A DNA stretch of 64,000 bases from JARFPW01 sp035464655 (lineage in GTDB: Bacteria; Gemmatimonadota; Gemmatimonadetes; Palauibacterales; Palauibacteraceae). Positions 17,268 to 25,625 of the stretch are shown here, in pieces. The first letter of the stretch is position 1, and every line of letters begins with the position of its first letter. Made by a program: the position numbers and the translations under genes. The stretch lies in the NCBI GenBank assembly GCA_035464655.1, contig DATHRZ010000012.1:121258-185257 (forward strand). Reading direction: 5' to 3'. The notes beneath the pieces were generated by a model, which was not told where the DNA came from, did no database searches, and saw nothing but the letters and a program-made list of their open reading frames with translations.

Positions 17268-17996
17268 TCAGCCGGCGCGGCGCTCGAACACCCGGCGCAT
17301 CGCCTCGATCGCCTCGGCCGCCGTACGGGCCCCGGCCAGGAAGATCCGCCCCATCTCGCGTTCACCCGTGTCGGCCAGGGGGATCTCGAAGCTGAAGTGC
17401 ACGGACACGCCGGCCGGCCGCACGCTCGCCGCCTCGTCTGCCCAGCCGTCCTCGGACGCGTCGAGCGCCCCTTCGATGTGCACTTCGACCGTGTCGGCCT
17501 GCTTGCCGGAGCGCTGCGCCATCTGGGCGAGCTGGCGGGCGAGCCGCTCGTTCTCCGACGGTTCGGCCGAACGCTCGTCCAGCCACAGGCCGGGCGGAGC
17601 GACGTCGACGCCGAGGTAGCCCAGCATGACGTCGGGATGGAATTCGACCAGTGGCTCGATGCCGTTCGCCGACGGATCGGCCGGCTCGGGATACAGGTCC
17701 TCGACGTCGGGGATCCCCTCGCCCGCCAGGTAGGAAGCCAGGCCCTCGGGCCCGATTCCGGCCCCGGCCAACGCGACCTCGTCGAGGGTCAACTCGACCA
17801 GGGCAGACGGGGCGTGCAGCGTGTCGATGGCGCCCGACTCCATGATGTCGAGCTCCGACTGATCGTACGCCAGGCAGCGGAAGAACCAGGTGACCGGCTC
17901 CTGCCGACCCTCGAACAGGTCGCGCACGCCGAGGCCCTCCTGGCGGAGCGCACCGAGCAGGGTCGCCCCGATCTGGTGGCGGCTGAGCTGGGGCAT
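17268..17996 (-). CDS. Protein of unknown function
   Basis: A soluble 242-residue acidic protein with no signal peptide or membrane helix. I do not recognise a family. It contains the phrases WFFRCLAYDQSELDIMESG and VEVHIEGALDASEDGW, and a C-terminal helix TAAEAIEAMRRVFERR. Codon usage is typical for the window. The ATG at 17996 directly abuts the stop codon of the upstream gene (17997), so the two are co-transcribed and probably translationally coupled. It converges on the DsbA-like gene with a 6-bp gap. Confidence 0.75.
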   Translation of the reverse strand: MPQLSRHQIGATLLGALRQEGLGVRDLFEGRQEPVTWFFRCLAYDQSELDIMESGAIDTLHAPSALVELTLDEVALAGAGIGPEGLASYLAGEGIPDVEDLYPEPADPSANGIEPLVEFHPDVMLGYLGVDVAPPGLWLDERSAEPSENERLARQLAQMAQRSGKQADTVEVHIEGALDASEDGWADEAASVRPAGVSVHFSFEIPLADTGEREMGRIFLAGARTAAEAIEAMRRVFERRAG

Positions 17997-18584
17997 TCAG
18001 CGCGAGATCATGATGTGCGCCCAGGGCGTGCCGGGCAGCATGAGCCACGGGCTGTCCCCGTCGGGGCGGGGCGGCAGGCCGAGCTCGTCGGTTTCGGCGA
18101 ACGGCACGTAGACGACGGCGAGACGCCGCGCGTCCTCGCCGGGACCCGCCTCCGGGTTCACGTCGGACGGGGCGGTGAGCGACCACAGCGCGGCGGAAGG
18201 AGGCTCGATCTCACCGGTCTCGATCGCCGCCCATCGGGCCTGCTGAACCGCGTCGCGATCCTCCCCGCCGGCACGGAGCCGACGCCCGAGCGCCATATAC
18301 GGATCCATGCTCTCGTGATAGCAGGCCACGTGGAAGCCGTCGCTCGCCGGGTCGTCGGCCAGGCAGACGATCCCGTTGGTGCCCTCGCGGAGCACCGTGA
18401 GCGGGTCGCCGTCGCGCGCCTGTCCGCCGTACCCGAGCACGGTCGCGTCGTCGCGCAGGCTTTCGGGCGCGGCGAGCACGGCTCGCGCGACTTGTTCTCC
18501 CGCGGAAGTCTGGCCGGCGGCCGGTGTCACGCCGCCGAGGGCGAAGAAGAGTAAACCGATGGGAAGTGCGCGGGTCGTGGCCAT
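17997..18584 (-). CDS. Secreted protein of unknown function
   Basis: A 195-residue product with an N-terminal signal peptide (residues 1-25; GGVTPAAGQ, cleavage likely before QTS). The mature part has a few aromatic patches (WSLTAP, SPWLMLPGTPWAHIM) and two Cys (IVCLADD, VACYHES) that could form a disulfide. I do not recognise the family. ATG 18584 has GAGGAG upstream; long in-frame sequence further upstream is antisense to pntAA and is not coding. The downstream unknown gene starts immediately after its stop. It diverges from pntAA. Confidence 0.78.
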   Translation of the reverse strand: MATTRALPIGLLFFALGGVTPAAGQTSAGEQVARAVLAAPESLRDDATVLGYGGQARDGDPLTVLREGTNGIVCLADDPASDGFHVACYHESMDPYMALGRRLRAGGEDRDAVQQARWAAIETGEIEPPSAALWSLTAPSDVNPEAGPGEDARRLAVVYVPFAETDELGLPPRPDGDSPWLMLPGTPWAHIMISR

Positions 18585-18701
18585 GTCTCCTCGAGGGCTG
18601 GGCTTGTCGGAACGCCCCATCCCACCATACCGTGGGCGAGACTCCGGGCGGTTCAAGCTACCGGCATGTCCGGTTCTGTCAAGCAAATCCGGGAGTGGGC
18701 G

Positions 18702-19841
18702 ATGCGGATCGCGGTCCCACAGGAGACGACGGTCGACGACGGGCGTGTCGCGCTCGCCCCGTCCGCCGTCAAGCGCCTCGTAGCAGGCGGGCGAACGGTT
18801 TCCGTCGAGGCCGGGGCCGGCCTCGGCGCGACATTCGGCGATGACGAGTATCGGGAAGCCGGCGCCGAGATCGTGGCCGATCCGGCCCTGCTGCTGCGCG
18901 ACGCCGACGTCGTCCTCAAGGTCAACCCGCCTGCCGTCCGGCCGGACGGATTCGACGAGGCGGCGCACCTTCAGGCCGGCTGTCTGCTCGTCGCCCTGAT
19001 GAGCCCGTTCGAGAGCCGCGAGCTCCTCGCGCGCCTCGCGGAACGCGGCGTCACGACGATCGCGATGGAGCTCGTTCCCCGCACCACGAAGGCGCAGCGC
19101 ATGGACGCCCTGTCGGCGTTCAGCACGATCGCCGGCTATACGGCGGTGCTTCGCGGCGCCGCGGCGCTCGGCAAGTTCTTTCCGATGCTCACGACGGCCG
19201 CCGGGACGATCCCGCCGGCCCGGGTGTTCGTGCTCGGAGCCGGCGTGGCCGGGCTGCAGGCCATCGCGACGGCCCGCCGACTCGGCGCCGTGGTCGAGGC
19301 GTTCGACATCCGGCCCGCCGTGAAGGAACAGGTGCAGAGCCTGGGCGCGAAGTTCGTCGAGTGGGAGAACGAAACCGACGGCGCAGCCGACGTGGAGACC
19401 GAAGGGGGCTACGCGAAGGAAGTTTCCGAGTCGGAGCAGGAGCGGGAGCGCCAGCTCCTGTCCGACCACGTCGCGACCTCCGACCTCGTGATCACGACGG
19501 CAGTCGTGCCCGGCCGGCCGGCGCCCCGCCTGGTCACCGAACAGATGGTCGAGCGCATGCGGCGCGGTTCGGTGATCGTCGACTTCGCGGCGGCCTCGGG
19601 CGGCAACTGCGAGCTCACCGAAGTCGGGAAGACGGTCGAGCGCCACGGGGTCACGATCATGGGCCCGCTCGACCTTGCCGCTTCCCTGCCCGTCCATGGC
19701 AGCGATATGTACGGACGCGTCGTATCGGTCCTGCTCGACCACGCGACAGGGGACGAGGGCGCTCTCGCCATCGATCTCGACGACGCCATTCTCGGCGCTT
19801 GCGTCGTCACCCACGACGGAAAGGTGAGGTTCGATCCATGA
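18702..19841 (+). CDS. pntAA: NAD(P) transhydrogenase subunit alpha, part 1
   Basis: Domain I of proton-translocating transhydrogenase, which moves hydride between NADH and NADP+ using the proton gradient and so supplies NADPH. The 379-residue product has the alanine-dehydrogenase/PntA fold, with MRIAVPQET at the start and the NAD-binding loop LGAGVAGLQAI at about 168-178. The QDDAE-type mobile loop region corresponds to TDGAADVETEGGYAKE. ATG 18702 is chosen because GGGAG lies upstream and the family start is here; ATG 18666 adds 12 unconserved residues without a ribosome-binding site. Three-polypeptide Pnt (AA, AB, B), as in Rhodospirillum. Confidence 0.96.
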   Translation: MRIAVPQETTVDDGRVALAPSAVKRLVAGGRTVSVEAGAGLGATFGDDEYREAGAEIVADPALLLRDADVVLKVNPPAVRPDGFDEAAHLQAGCLLVALMSPFESRELLARLAERGVTTIAMELVPRTTKAQRMDALSAFSTIAGYTAVLRGAAALGKFFPMLTTAAGTIPPARVFVLGAGVAGLQAIATARRLGAVVEAFDIRPAVKEQVQSLGAKFVEWENETDGAADVETEGGYAKEVSESEQERERQLLSDHVATSDLVITTAVVPGRPAPRLVTEQMVERMRRGSVIVDFAAASGGNCELTEVGKTVERHGVTIMGPLDLAASLPVHGSDMYGRVVSVLLDHATGDEGALAIDLDDAILGACVVTHDGKVRFDP

Positions 19842-20131
19842 GCGGTACGATTCTCGTCAGCGTCTACGTGTTCGTCCTGGCGATGTTCACGGGCTTCGAG
19901 GTGATCACGAAGGTGCCCCCGACGCTGCACACGCCGTTGATGTCGGGCGCCAACGCGATTTCGGGCATCAGCATCGTCGGCGCCCTGGTGATCGCCGGGC
20001 TGGGCGAGGGCCTGATATTTTCGCTGATCGGAACGATCGCGCTCGTCGCCGCGACGATCAACGTGGTCGGCGGGTTTCTCGTCACCGATCGCATGCTCCG
20101 GATGTTTCGGCGCGACACGGACGCGGGCTGA
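19838..20131 (+). CDS. pntAB: NAD(P) transhydrogenase subunit alpha, part 2
   Basis: A 97-residue integral membrane protein with three predicted helices, forming part of the proton channel (domain II) with PntB. Conserved family sequence FTGFEVITKVPPTLHTPLMS runs from about residue 16, followed by NAISGISIVGAL. The ATG overlaps the pntAA stop by four bases (ATGA), and pntB starts 3 bp after its stop. Confidence 0.96.
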   Translation: MSGTILVSVYVFVLAMFTGFEVITKVPPTLHTPLMSGANAISGISIVGALVIAGLGEGLIFSLIGTIALVAATINVVGGFLVTDRMLRMFRRDTDAG

Positions 20132-20134
20132 GCG

Positions 20135-21553
20135 ATGACGACCGTCGAACTCGTCATCCAGCTCACGTACCTTCTGTCGGCCGTCCTGTTCATCGTCGGC
20201 CTCAAGCGCCTCAGCTCGCCGGCCACGGCGCGGGGGGGGAACGCGCTGGCCGCCACGGCTATGCTGCTCGCCGTGGTCGTGACCCTGCTCGACGAGCAGA
20301 TCGTGAGCTTCGAGTGGATCGCCGGCGGACTCGCGGTCGGCGGCCTGATCGGCGTGTTGATGGCTCGCCTCGTGAAGATGACCGCAATGCCGCAGATGGT
20401 AGCCGTGTTCAACGGTTTCGGCGGCCTCGCGTCGGGGCTCGTGGCGGCGGCCGAGTTCCTGAGCGCGTTCGGACCGGGCGGCGTGGCGACCCTGGACGCG
20501 TCGATCTCGATCATGGTCGGCACGCTGATCGGCGCCGTTACCTTCTCGGGCAGCCTCGTCGCGTTCGGCAAGCTGCAGGGCGTCGTGACCGAGAAGCCGG
20601 TCCTCTACCCCGGCCAGCAGTTCGTCAACGGCCTCATTTTCGCCGCGATCCTCGGGGTGATGGTGTGGCTGATCGTCGGCGGCGGCGTGCTGGCCGGCCT
20701 CGCACCCGACGGGCTCTACCTCGGGCTGTGGCTGGGAGCGATTCTGCTCGGTGTGCTCCTGGTCATCCCGATCGGCGGGGCCGACATGCCGGTCGTCGTC
20801 TCGCTGCTCAACTCGTACTCCGGCCTCGCCGCTTCGGCGGCAGGCTTCGTGCTGGGCAACAACGTCCTGATCATCTCCGGCGCGCTCGTGGGCGCCTCGG
20901 GCCTCATTCTGACCCGGATCATGTGCCGGGCGATGAACCGCTCGCTGGCCAACGTGGTGTTCGGCGCGTTCGGCCAGGCCCCGGAGGCGGGTGGCGCCGC
21001 GGGCGAAGTGCGCACGAAGGCCGACGTCAACTCGGCCAGCGCCGACGACGTGGCGATGCTGCTGGCCTATGCGAACAAGGTCGTCATCGTGCCGGGATAC
21101 GGGCTGGCGGTCGCCCAGGCGCAGCACAAGCTGCGTGAGCTGGCCGATCACCTGCAGGCCCGCGGCGTGCAAGTTCGGTACGCCATCCATCCGGTGGCCG
21201 GCCGGATGCCGGGCCACATGAACGTGCTGCTGGCCGAGGCGAACGTCCCGTACCCCCAGCTTTACGAGGTGGAGGACATCAACCCCGACATGCCGTCGGT
21301 CGACGCGTGCCTGGTGGTCGGAGCCAACGACACGGTCAACCCGGCGGCGCGCGACGAACCGGGCAGTCCGATCGCGGGCATGCCGATCGTCGAGGCCGAC
21401 CGGGCGAAACACACCGTCGTGCTGAAGCGCAGCCTGAGCCCGGGCTTCGCCGGCATCGACAACGAGCTGTTCTACAAGCGGAACACGATGATGCTGTTCG
21501 GCGACGCCGCCGACTCGATCGGCAAGCTCGTCGAAGAGGTCAAGGCCCTGTAG
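20135..21553 (+). CDS. pntB: NAD(P) transhydrogenase subunit beta
   Basis: Supplies most of the membrane channel (domain II) and the NADP(H)-binding domain III. The 472-residue product has about nine membrane helices in residues 1-270. The NADP domain then carries VVIVPGYGLAVAQAQ near 322 and GRMPGHMNVLLAEA, ending with the VVLKRSLSPGFAGIDN loop. All key family stretches are intact, so the pntAA-AB-B operon should encode a working proton pump. The 3' end overlaps that of egtA on the opposite strand by 14 bp. Confidence 0.97.
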   Translation: MTTVELVIQLTYLLSAVLFIVGLKRLSSPATARGGNALAATAMLLAVVVTLLDEQIVSFEWIAGGLAVGGLIGVLMARLVKMTAMPQMVAVFNGFGGLASGLVAAAEFLSAFGPGGVATLDASISIMVGTLIGAVTFSGSLVAFGKLQGVVTEKPVLYPGQQFVNGLIFAAILGVMVWLIVGGGVLAGLAPDGLYLGLWLGAILLGVLLVIPIGGADMPVVVSLLNSYSGLAASAAGFVLGNNVLIISGALVGASGLILTRIMCRAMNRSLANVVFGAFGQAPEAGGAAGEVRTKADVNSASADDVAMLLAYANKVVIVPGYGLAVAQAQHKLRELADHLQARGVQVRYAIHPVAGRMPGHMNVLLAEANVPYPQLYEVEDINPDMPSVDACLVVGANDTVNPAARDEPGSPIAGMPIVEADRAKHTVVLKRSLSPGFAGIDNELFYKRNTMMLFGDAADSIGKLVEEVKAL

Positions 21554-22832
21554 CTACCGCCTCGTCGAGGCGGGCCACCTCACCGCGCTCCCTAGCCTCG
21601 TCCGCCTGGGTCCGTCCCGCCTCGACGTAGCGCTCGCGGAACGCCCCTACGGCGTCGCCCGTTCGGGAACCGAACCAGCCGGCCGGAAGGCGGGTCATGG
21701 CGACTTCGGCCAGGTGGAAGAGATCGACGGCGGCGTCTCGAAGACCCGCGTCCGCCAGGCCATGATGGATCGCCCGCTCGCACAGTTCTTCGGTCCGACC
21801 CGGTATGGCGGCCAGCCGTTCCTCGGCGGCCGCTAGGGCGCTGCGGTCATACAGCAACGCGGCGAGTACGGCCGGCGGTACCGACCACCAGGCCGGCTCC
21901 GGCACGTCGACGGCGCGGATCTCCATCCATCGTCGTGGACGCACGTCGGGAAACAGCGTGCCGAGGTGGGCGCGCCAGTCCGCCTCGCTCGGGCCGGCGT
22001 CGCCGGCGGCGTGCCACCAGTCGGCAAACCGGGGCGCCTCCTCACCGTCGAGCGTGACGGGCTGCATCGACCCGTCGAACATCACCGGGGCGGCGAGCGC
22101 GAACGCCAGGTATTCGCTCCACGGCGGGACGGCGCCCGAGGGGTGACCGGGGCGACCCGCCGCGTCGCCCGGACGGCCCGTACGCGTCGCGTCGGTGCGT
22201 CGCCATACCCACCAGCGGCCGGCGGCTACGGCGGAGCCGTCGGGAAGTACGGCGGGCGAGTTCGCGAACACCGCCACGAGCAGGGGCGTCAGCGCGTTCG
22301 CCGAGCGCCAGCGCGCCTCCGTTTCGTCGGGTCCGCCGAAGTCGAGGTTCACTTGCTGGCTCGCCGACAGCCGCATCATCCACCGACCCCACGGGCCGAT
22401 GCGCGTGAAATATCGCTCCATCTCACGGTATCTCGGCGTCGCGCGTCGCAACCCGACACGATCGGGACCGAACCAGGGCGCGAGACCGCGCGCCCGCAAC
22501 TCGAGGCCGGCCACGCGGGCCTGCTCGCGCACGCGGGTGAGCGTAAGGTCGACGTCGTCGACGGCTTCGGCCAGGGCGGCACACACGGGTCCGCTGTACT
22601 CGAGCTGCCCGCCAGGCTCGAAGGTGAACCGGCCCGCCGCAACGGTTTGCGCGGCAATTGCGTCGAGCGCGGCGCCGGCGTCGTCATCCGGCGGCTCCGC
22701 GGGCGGTCTGACCGGGATCAACTCGACCTCGATGCCTACCGCACCGGAGACTCCGGATGCCGACGGCGGCGACGGCGACTCGAACAGTTGCTCGATGCTG
22801 GCGCGGAGGAACTCGGGATCGAGGCGGCTCAC
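21540..22832 (-). CDS. egtA: Glutamate--cysteine ligase (EgtA-like)
   Basis: Makes gamma-glutamylcysteine from glutamate and cysteine with ATP. The 430-residue product belongs to the GCS2/EgtA group: GIEVELIPV near residue 33 (metal-binding Glu), FEPGGQLEYSGP, MRLSASQQVNLDFG, and RRWMEIRAVDVPE. The start is GTG 22832, overlapping the egtD stop by four bases (GTGA); upstream in-frame sequence is antisense shadow of egtD. Its position after egtB and egtD suggests a role in ergothioneine synthesis, as for mycobacterial EgtA. A role in another low-molecular-weight thiol remains possible. Confidence 0.88.
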   Translation of the reverse strand: MSRLDPEFLRASIEQLFESPSPPSASGVSGAVGIEVELIPVRPPAEPPDDDAGAALDAIAAQTVAAGRFTFEPGGQLEYSGPVCAALAEAVDDVDLTLTRVREQARVAGLELRARGLAPWFGPDRVGLRRATPRYREMERYFTRIGPWGRWMMRLSASQQVNLDFGGPDETEARWRSANALTPLLVAVFANSPAVLPDGSAVAAGRWWVWRRTDATRTGRPGDAAGRPGHPSGAVPPWSEYLAFALAAPVMFDGSMQPVTLDGEEAPRFADWWHAAGDAGPSEADWRAHLGTLFPDVRPRRWMEIRAVDVPEPAWWSVPPAVLAALLYDRSALAAAEERLAAIPGRTEELCERAIHHGLADAGLRDAAVDLFHLAEVAMTRLPAGWFGSRTGDAVGAFRERYVEAGRTQADEARERGEVARLDEAVATGP

Positions 22833-23806
22833 CGACGGCGTGCGAGACCGAGGGCGAACTGGCTCTCGGGGTCGGTCTCCCACATGTCCAGGGCCAGGCC
22901 CGCGTCCTCGAACAGGGCTTCGACGGAGCGACGCGTGTACTTGTGACTGAGCTCCGTGCGGATGCTCTCCCCCGCCGCGAACGAGACTTCGAGGTCGAGG
23001 GCGCCGAGCCGCACCGTTTGAGCTTCCCGGCTGACCAGGTGCATCTCGATCCGCGCTTCCCGCTCGTCGTAGCGCACCGCATGCTCGAAGGCGTCCAGGT
23101 CGAAGTTCGCGTCGAGCTCGCGGTTCATAACGGTCAGCAGATTGCGGTTGAACGCGGCGGTCACCCCTTCGGCATCGTCGTAGGCGCGCAAGAGTGTGTC
23201 GACGTCCTTGACCATGTCGAAGCCGATGAGGAACGCGTCCTCGGGCTGCATGCGGGTGCCCACGTCGCGCAGGAAGTCGCGCGCGGCCCCGGCGTCGAAG
23301 TTCCCGACGGTCGAGCCGAGAAACGCCAGCAGGCGCCGGTGCCCGGCGTAGGGGAGCGGCTGATCGTGCTCGAAGTCGGTGACCACACACTCGATGTGCA
23401 GGCCCGGGTAGTCGCGAATCAGCTCGGCGGCCGCCGCCCGCGACGCCGCCTCGCTCACGTCGAGCATTCCATACCCCTCGAGCCGGCCGGCGCGTCGCAT
23501 CTCGCCCAGCAGCACACGCGTCTTGTACGCGCTGCCCGAACCGAACTCGATCAAAACAGTCGGGCGAATACGATCGACGATCAGGGGCGCGACGCGTTCG
23601 AGAATGCCGCGCTCGGTGCGGGTCTGGTAGTATTCGGGGAGCCGGGTGATACGATCGAACAGCCTCGAGCCGAGCGCGTCGTACAGGTACTTCGGCGGCA
23701 TCGCCTTCGGGGTCGACGTCAGCCCGCGCCGCGCGTCTTCGGCCAGTTCGAACGGGCTGTCCTGCTCGTTCAGCAGATTTCGGACGACGACGTCTTCAGG
23801 CGTCAC
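22829..23806 (-). CDS. egtD: L-histidine N-alpha-methyltransferase
   Basis: Trimethylates histidine to hercynine with S-adenosylmethionine, the first committed step of ergothioneine synthesis. The 325-residue product has the family length and the motif PKYLYDALGSRLFDRIT. The SAM-binding loop EFGSGSAYKTR begins at residue 87, and FLGSTVGNF and GFDMVKD follow. The start at 23806 overlaps the end of egtB by 11 bp, and the stop overlaps the GTG of egtA, so the three genes are a tight operon. Confidence 0.97.
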   Translation of the reverse strand: MTPEDVVVRNLLNEQDSPFELAEDARRGLTSTPKAMPPKYLYDALGSRLFDRITRLPEYYQTRTERGILERVAPLIVDRIRPTVLIEFGSGSAYKTRVLLGEMRRAGRLEGYGMLDVSEAASRAAAAELIRDYPGLHIECVVTDFEHDQPLPYAGHRRLLAFLGSTVGNFDAGAARDFLRDVGTRMQPEDAFLIGFDMVKDVDTLLRAYDDAEGVTAAFNRNLLTVMNRELDANFDLDAFEHAVRYDEREARIEMHLVSREAQTVRLGALDLEVSFAAGESIRTELSHKYTRRSVEALFEDAGLALDMWETDPESQFALGLARRR

Positions 23807-25214
23807 GGGCCAGCCGCAGCCCGGCGAAGATCTGGCGCCGGATCGGGTAATCCCAGTTTCGGAAGGTGTTGCATGCGACCGACGGACGGGTCGCCCATGA
23901 GCCTCCGCGCAGCACCCGGTAGTCGGGACCGAAGAACACCTCGGAGTACTCCGGATAGGGGAACGGCTCGAAGCCGTCGTACGGCATGAAGGGCGACGAC
24001 GTCCACTCCCACACGTCTCCCAGCAGACCCTCGCAACCGACGGCCGAACGCCCCAGCGGCCGTGAGCCGACCCGGGCGGGCCCGAACGCGAGTTGATCGA
24101 GGTTCGCGAGGCGCGCCGTCGGCGCTTCGTCGCCCCACGGATGGATCCGCGGCTCGGGAGCGTCGGGATCCCAGGCGGCCGCCTTCTCCCACTCGGCCTC
24201 GCTGGGCAGGCGGGCCGACGCGAACCGGGCGAATGCCTCGGCCTCGTGACAGCACACGTGAATCACAGGAGCGTCCGGTGCGAGCGGCTCCGAGCCGAGC
24301 GAAGTGCGACGGACCCAACCGCCAGGGCCCTCGTCGCGGCTCAGATCGAGCGCCTGCTCGGGCGAGACGGGTTCGTCGGAGGCGGCGGGGATCCAGTACT
24401 TCGGGACCGCGAGCCCCGCTTCCCGCGCCCAGGCCCATCCCTCCTCGGTCCACAGGCGCCGGTCGGTGTAGCCCCCCGCCGCGACGAACTCGACGTACTC
24501 GGCGTTCGTCACCGGGTATCGGCCGATCTCGAACGCGTCGACGTGCACCGTACGCCTCGGACGCTCGTTGTCGTAGGCGAAGCCTTCCGCCGGGGCCCCC
24601 ATGGCGAACGGACCCGCGGGAACCCGAATCATCAAATCCGGCGAGCCCGTCGTCACGGCCGGCGGCGGGGGTGCGGCGCCCGTGACCTCCGCCTCGTCGG
24701 GGACCCGCGAGGGTTCGTAGGATTCCGACGTCATCAGCAGAATCGTCTGGAGGATGGTCTCCTGGTGCTGCGCTTCGTGTCGGCGAACCATCTCCCACGC
24801 GAACCCGTCGCGCAGCAGGCGGTTGCTCGACGCCAGGTCGACATCGGCCAGCCGGGCGAGCGCCTCGCTTCGCACCTCCGCCATGCGCTCGAGCACGTGG
24901 GCGGGGCTCGGCAGGGCCAGGTCGCCTCGCGCCGAGCGCGGGGTGCGGAAGGCGTCGTAGACCTCGTCGAGCTCGGATTCGCTCGTCACGTCACCGGGGC
25001 GGCGCACGAGCCACAGCTCCTCGAACGCGCCGATGTGGCCGAGGTCCCAGACGATCGGGCTCATCAGCGGGTCGTGCTGCCGGGTCAGCGCATCGTCCGA
25101 CAGGGGGGCGATCAGGTCGAGGGTGCGCTCGCGCTCGTCGCGGAGTGCGAGCGCGATGTCGCGCCGCGACGGGGGCGGCGCGGCCGGGGCAGACGACACG
25201 GATTCGCTGCTCAT
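23796..25214 (-). CDS. egtB: Ergothioneine sulfoxide synthase EgtB
   Basis: A non-haem iron enzyme that couples hercynine to a thiol substrate (gamma-glutamylcysteine or cysteine) with oxygen, forming the C-S bond. The 472-residue protein has an N-terminal DinB-like bundle with the three iron ligands His60 (WDLGHIG), His146 and His150 (RRHEAQHQE), the family's H...HxxxH pattern. The C-terminal domain is of the formylglycine-generating/sulfatase-modifying type, ending with RVLRGGSW. ATG 25214 lacks a ribosome-binding site but has TAGGTT 7 nt upstream. First gene of egtB-egtD-egtA. Confidence 0.96.
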   Translation of the reverse strand: MSSESVSSAPAAPPPSRRDIALALRDERERTLDLIAPLSDDALTRQHDPLMSPIVWDLGHIGAFEELWLVRRPGDVTSESELDEVYDAFRTPRSARGDLALPSPAHVLERMAEVRSEALARLADVDLASSNRLLRDGFAWEMVRRHEAQHQETILQTILLMTSESYEPSRVPDEAEVTGAAPPPPAVTTGSPDLMIRVPAGPFAMGAPAEGFAYDNERPRRTVHVDAFEIGRYPVTNAEYVEFVAAGGYTDRRLWTEEGWAWAREAGLAVPKYWIPAASDEPVSPEQALDLSRDEGPGGWVRRTSLGSEPLAPDAPVIHVCCHEAEAFARFASARLPSEAEWEKAAAWDPDAPEPRIHPWGDEAPTARLANLDQLAFGPARVGSRPLGRSAVGCEGLLGDVWEWTSSPFMPYDGFEPFPYPEYSEVFFGPDYRVLRGGSWATRPSVACNTFRNWDYPIRRQIFAGLRLARDA

Positions 25215-25221
25215 GCGAACC

Positions 25222-25227
25222 AACCTA
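25222..25227 (-). promoter_or_regulatory. Leaderless-type -10 box of the egt operon
   Basis: TAGGTT ends 7 nt before the egtB ATG on the minus strand, the same hexamer and spacing as at the helicase gene. A weak -35 (TTTATC) lies 17 bp upstream. No ribosome-binding site is present. Confidence 0.4.
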
Positions 25228-25338
25228 TCCTGCCGCCACGGAGGGATAAAGCCGCGCGTGACGCGTGGTCGGGGCTGTCGCGCGCGGCTATGTTGCAGTC
25301 CGTGTTCCGAAGGCCGGGCCCACAGCCGGGAGGCATCG

Positions 25339-25575
25339 ATGCTCGTCACATCCCTGCCCGCGCGCATCGTCGAACGCGTCGCGGGCCGACTGCGATTTCC
25401 GACGCTCTTCCTGCTGACCGCCGTCCTGTTCGTCGTGAACCTCCTGGTTCCCGATCCGTTCCCGTTCGTCGACGAGATCCTGCTGGGTCTCGTCACGCTG
25501 ATGTTGGGCGCCTGGAAGGACCGCGACGGCGACCGCGACGGCGACAACGTGGAAACCTCTGGCCGCGAGCCGTAG
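25339..25575 (+). CDS. Small membrane protein, DUF6116-like
   Basis: A 78-residue protein with an amphipathic N-terminus, the segment RFPTLFLLTAVLFVVNLLVP (membrane helix) and DPFPFVDEILLGLVTLMLG (second hydrophobic segment), then a charged tail. The pattern RFPTLF...PDPFPFVDEILL is one I associate with DUF6116. Function is unknown. ATG 25339 is preceded by GGGAGG, a good ribosome-binding site. It lies alone between the divergent egtB and the acyl-CoA dehydrogenase gene, 50 bp downstream on the same strand. Confidence 0.75.
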   Translation: MLVTSLPARIVERVAGRLRFPTLFLLTAVLFVVNLLVPDPFPFVDEILLGLVTLMLGAWKDRDGDRDGDNVETSGREP

Positions 25576-25625
25576 ATTTCGCCCTGTATCGAGGTTAGCG
25601 ACGTCGACATAACGGAAGAGCGATC

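Noticed and set aside
18665..18690. Perfect TTGACA on the minus strand as promoter for the secreted unknown gene
   Set aside because: No acceptable -10 box lies 16-18 bp downstream, so it was not listed.
17997..19814. Very long minus-strand frame covering pntAA and the secreted unknown gene
   Set aside because: Only the last 195 codons have a ribosome-binding site and signal peptide; the rest is antisense to pntAA.
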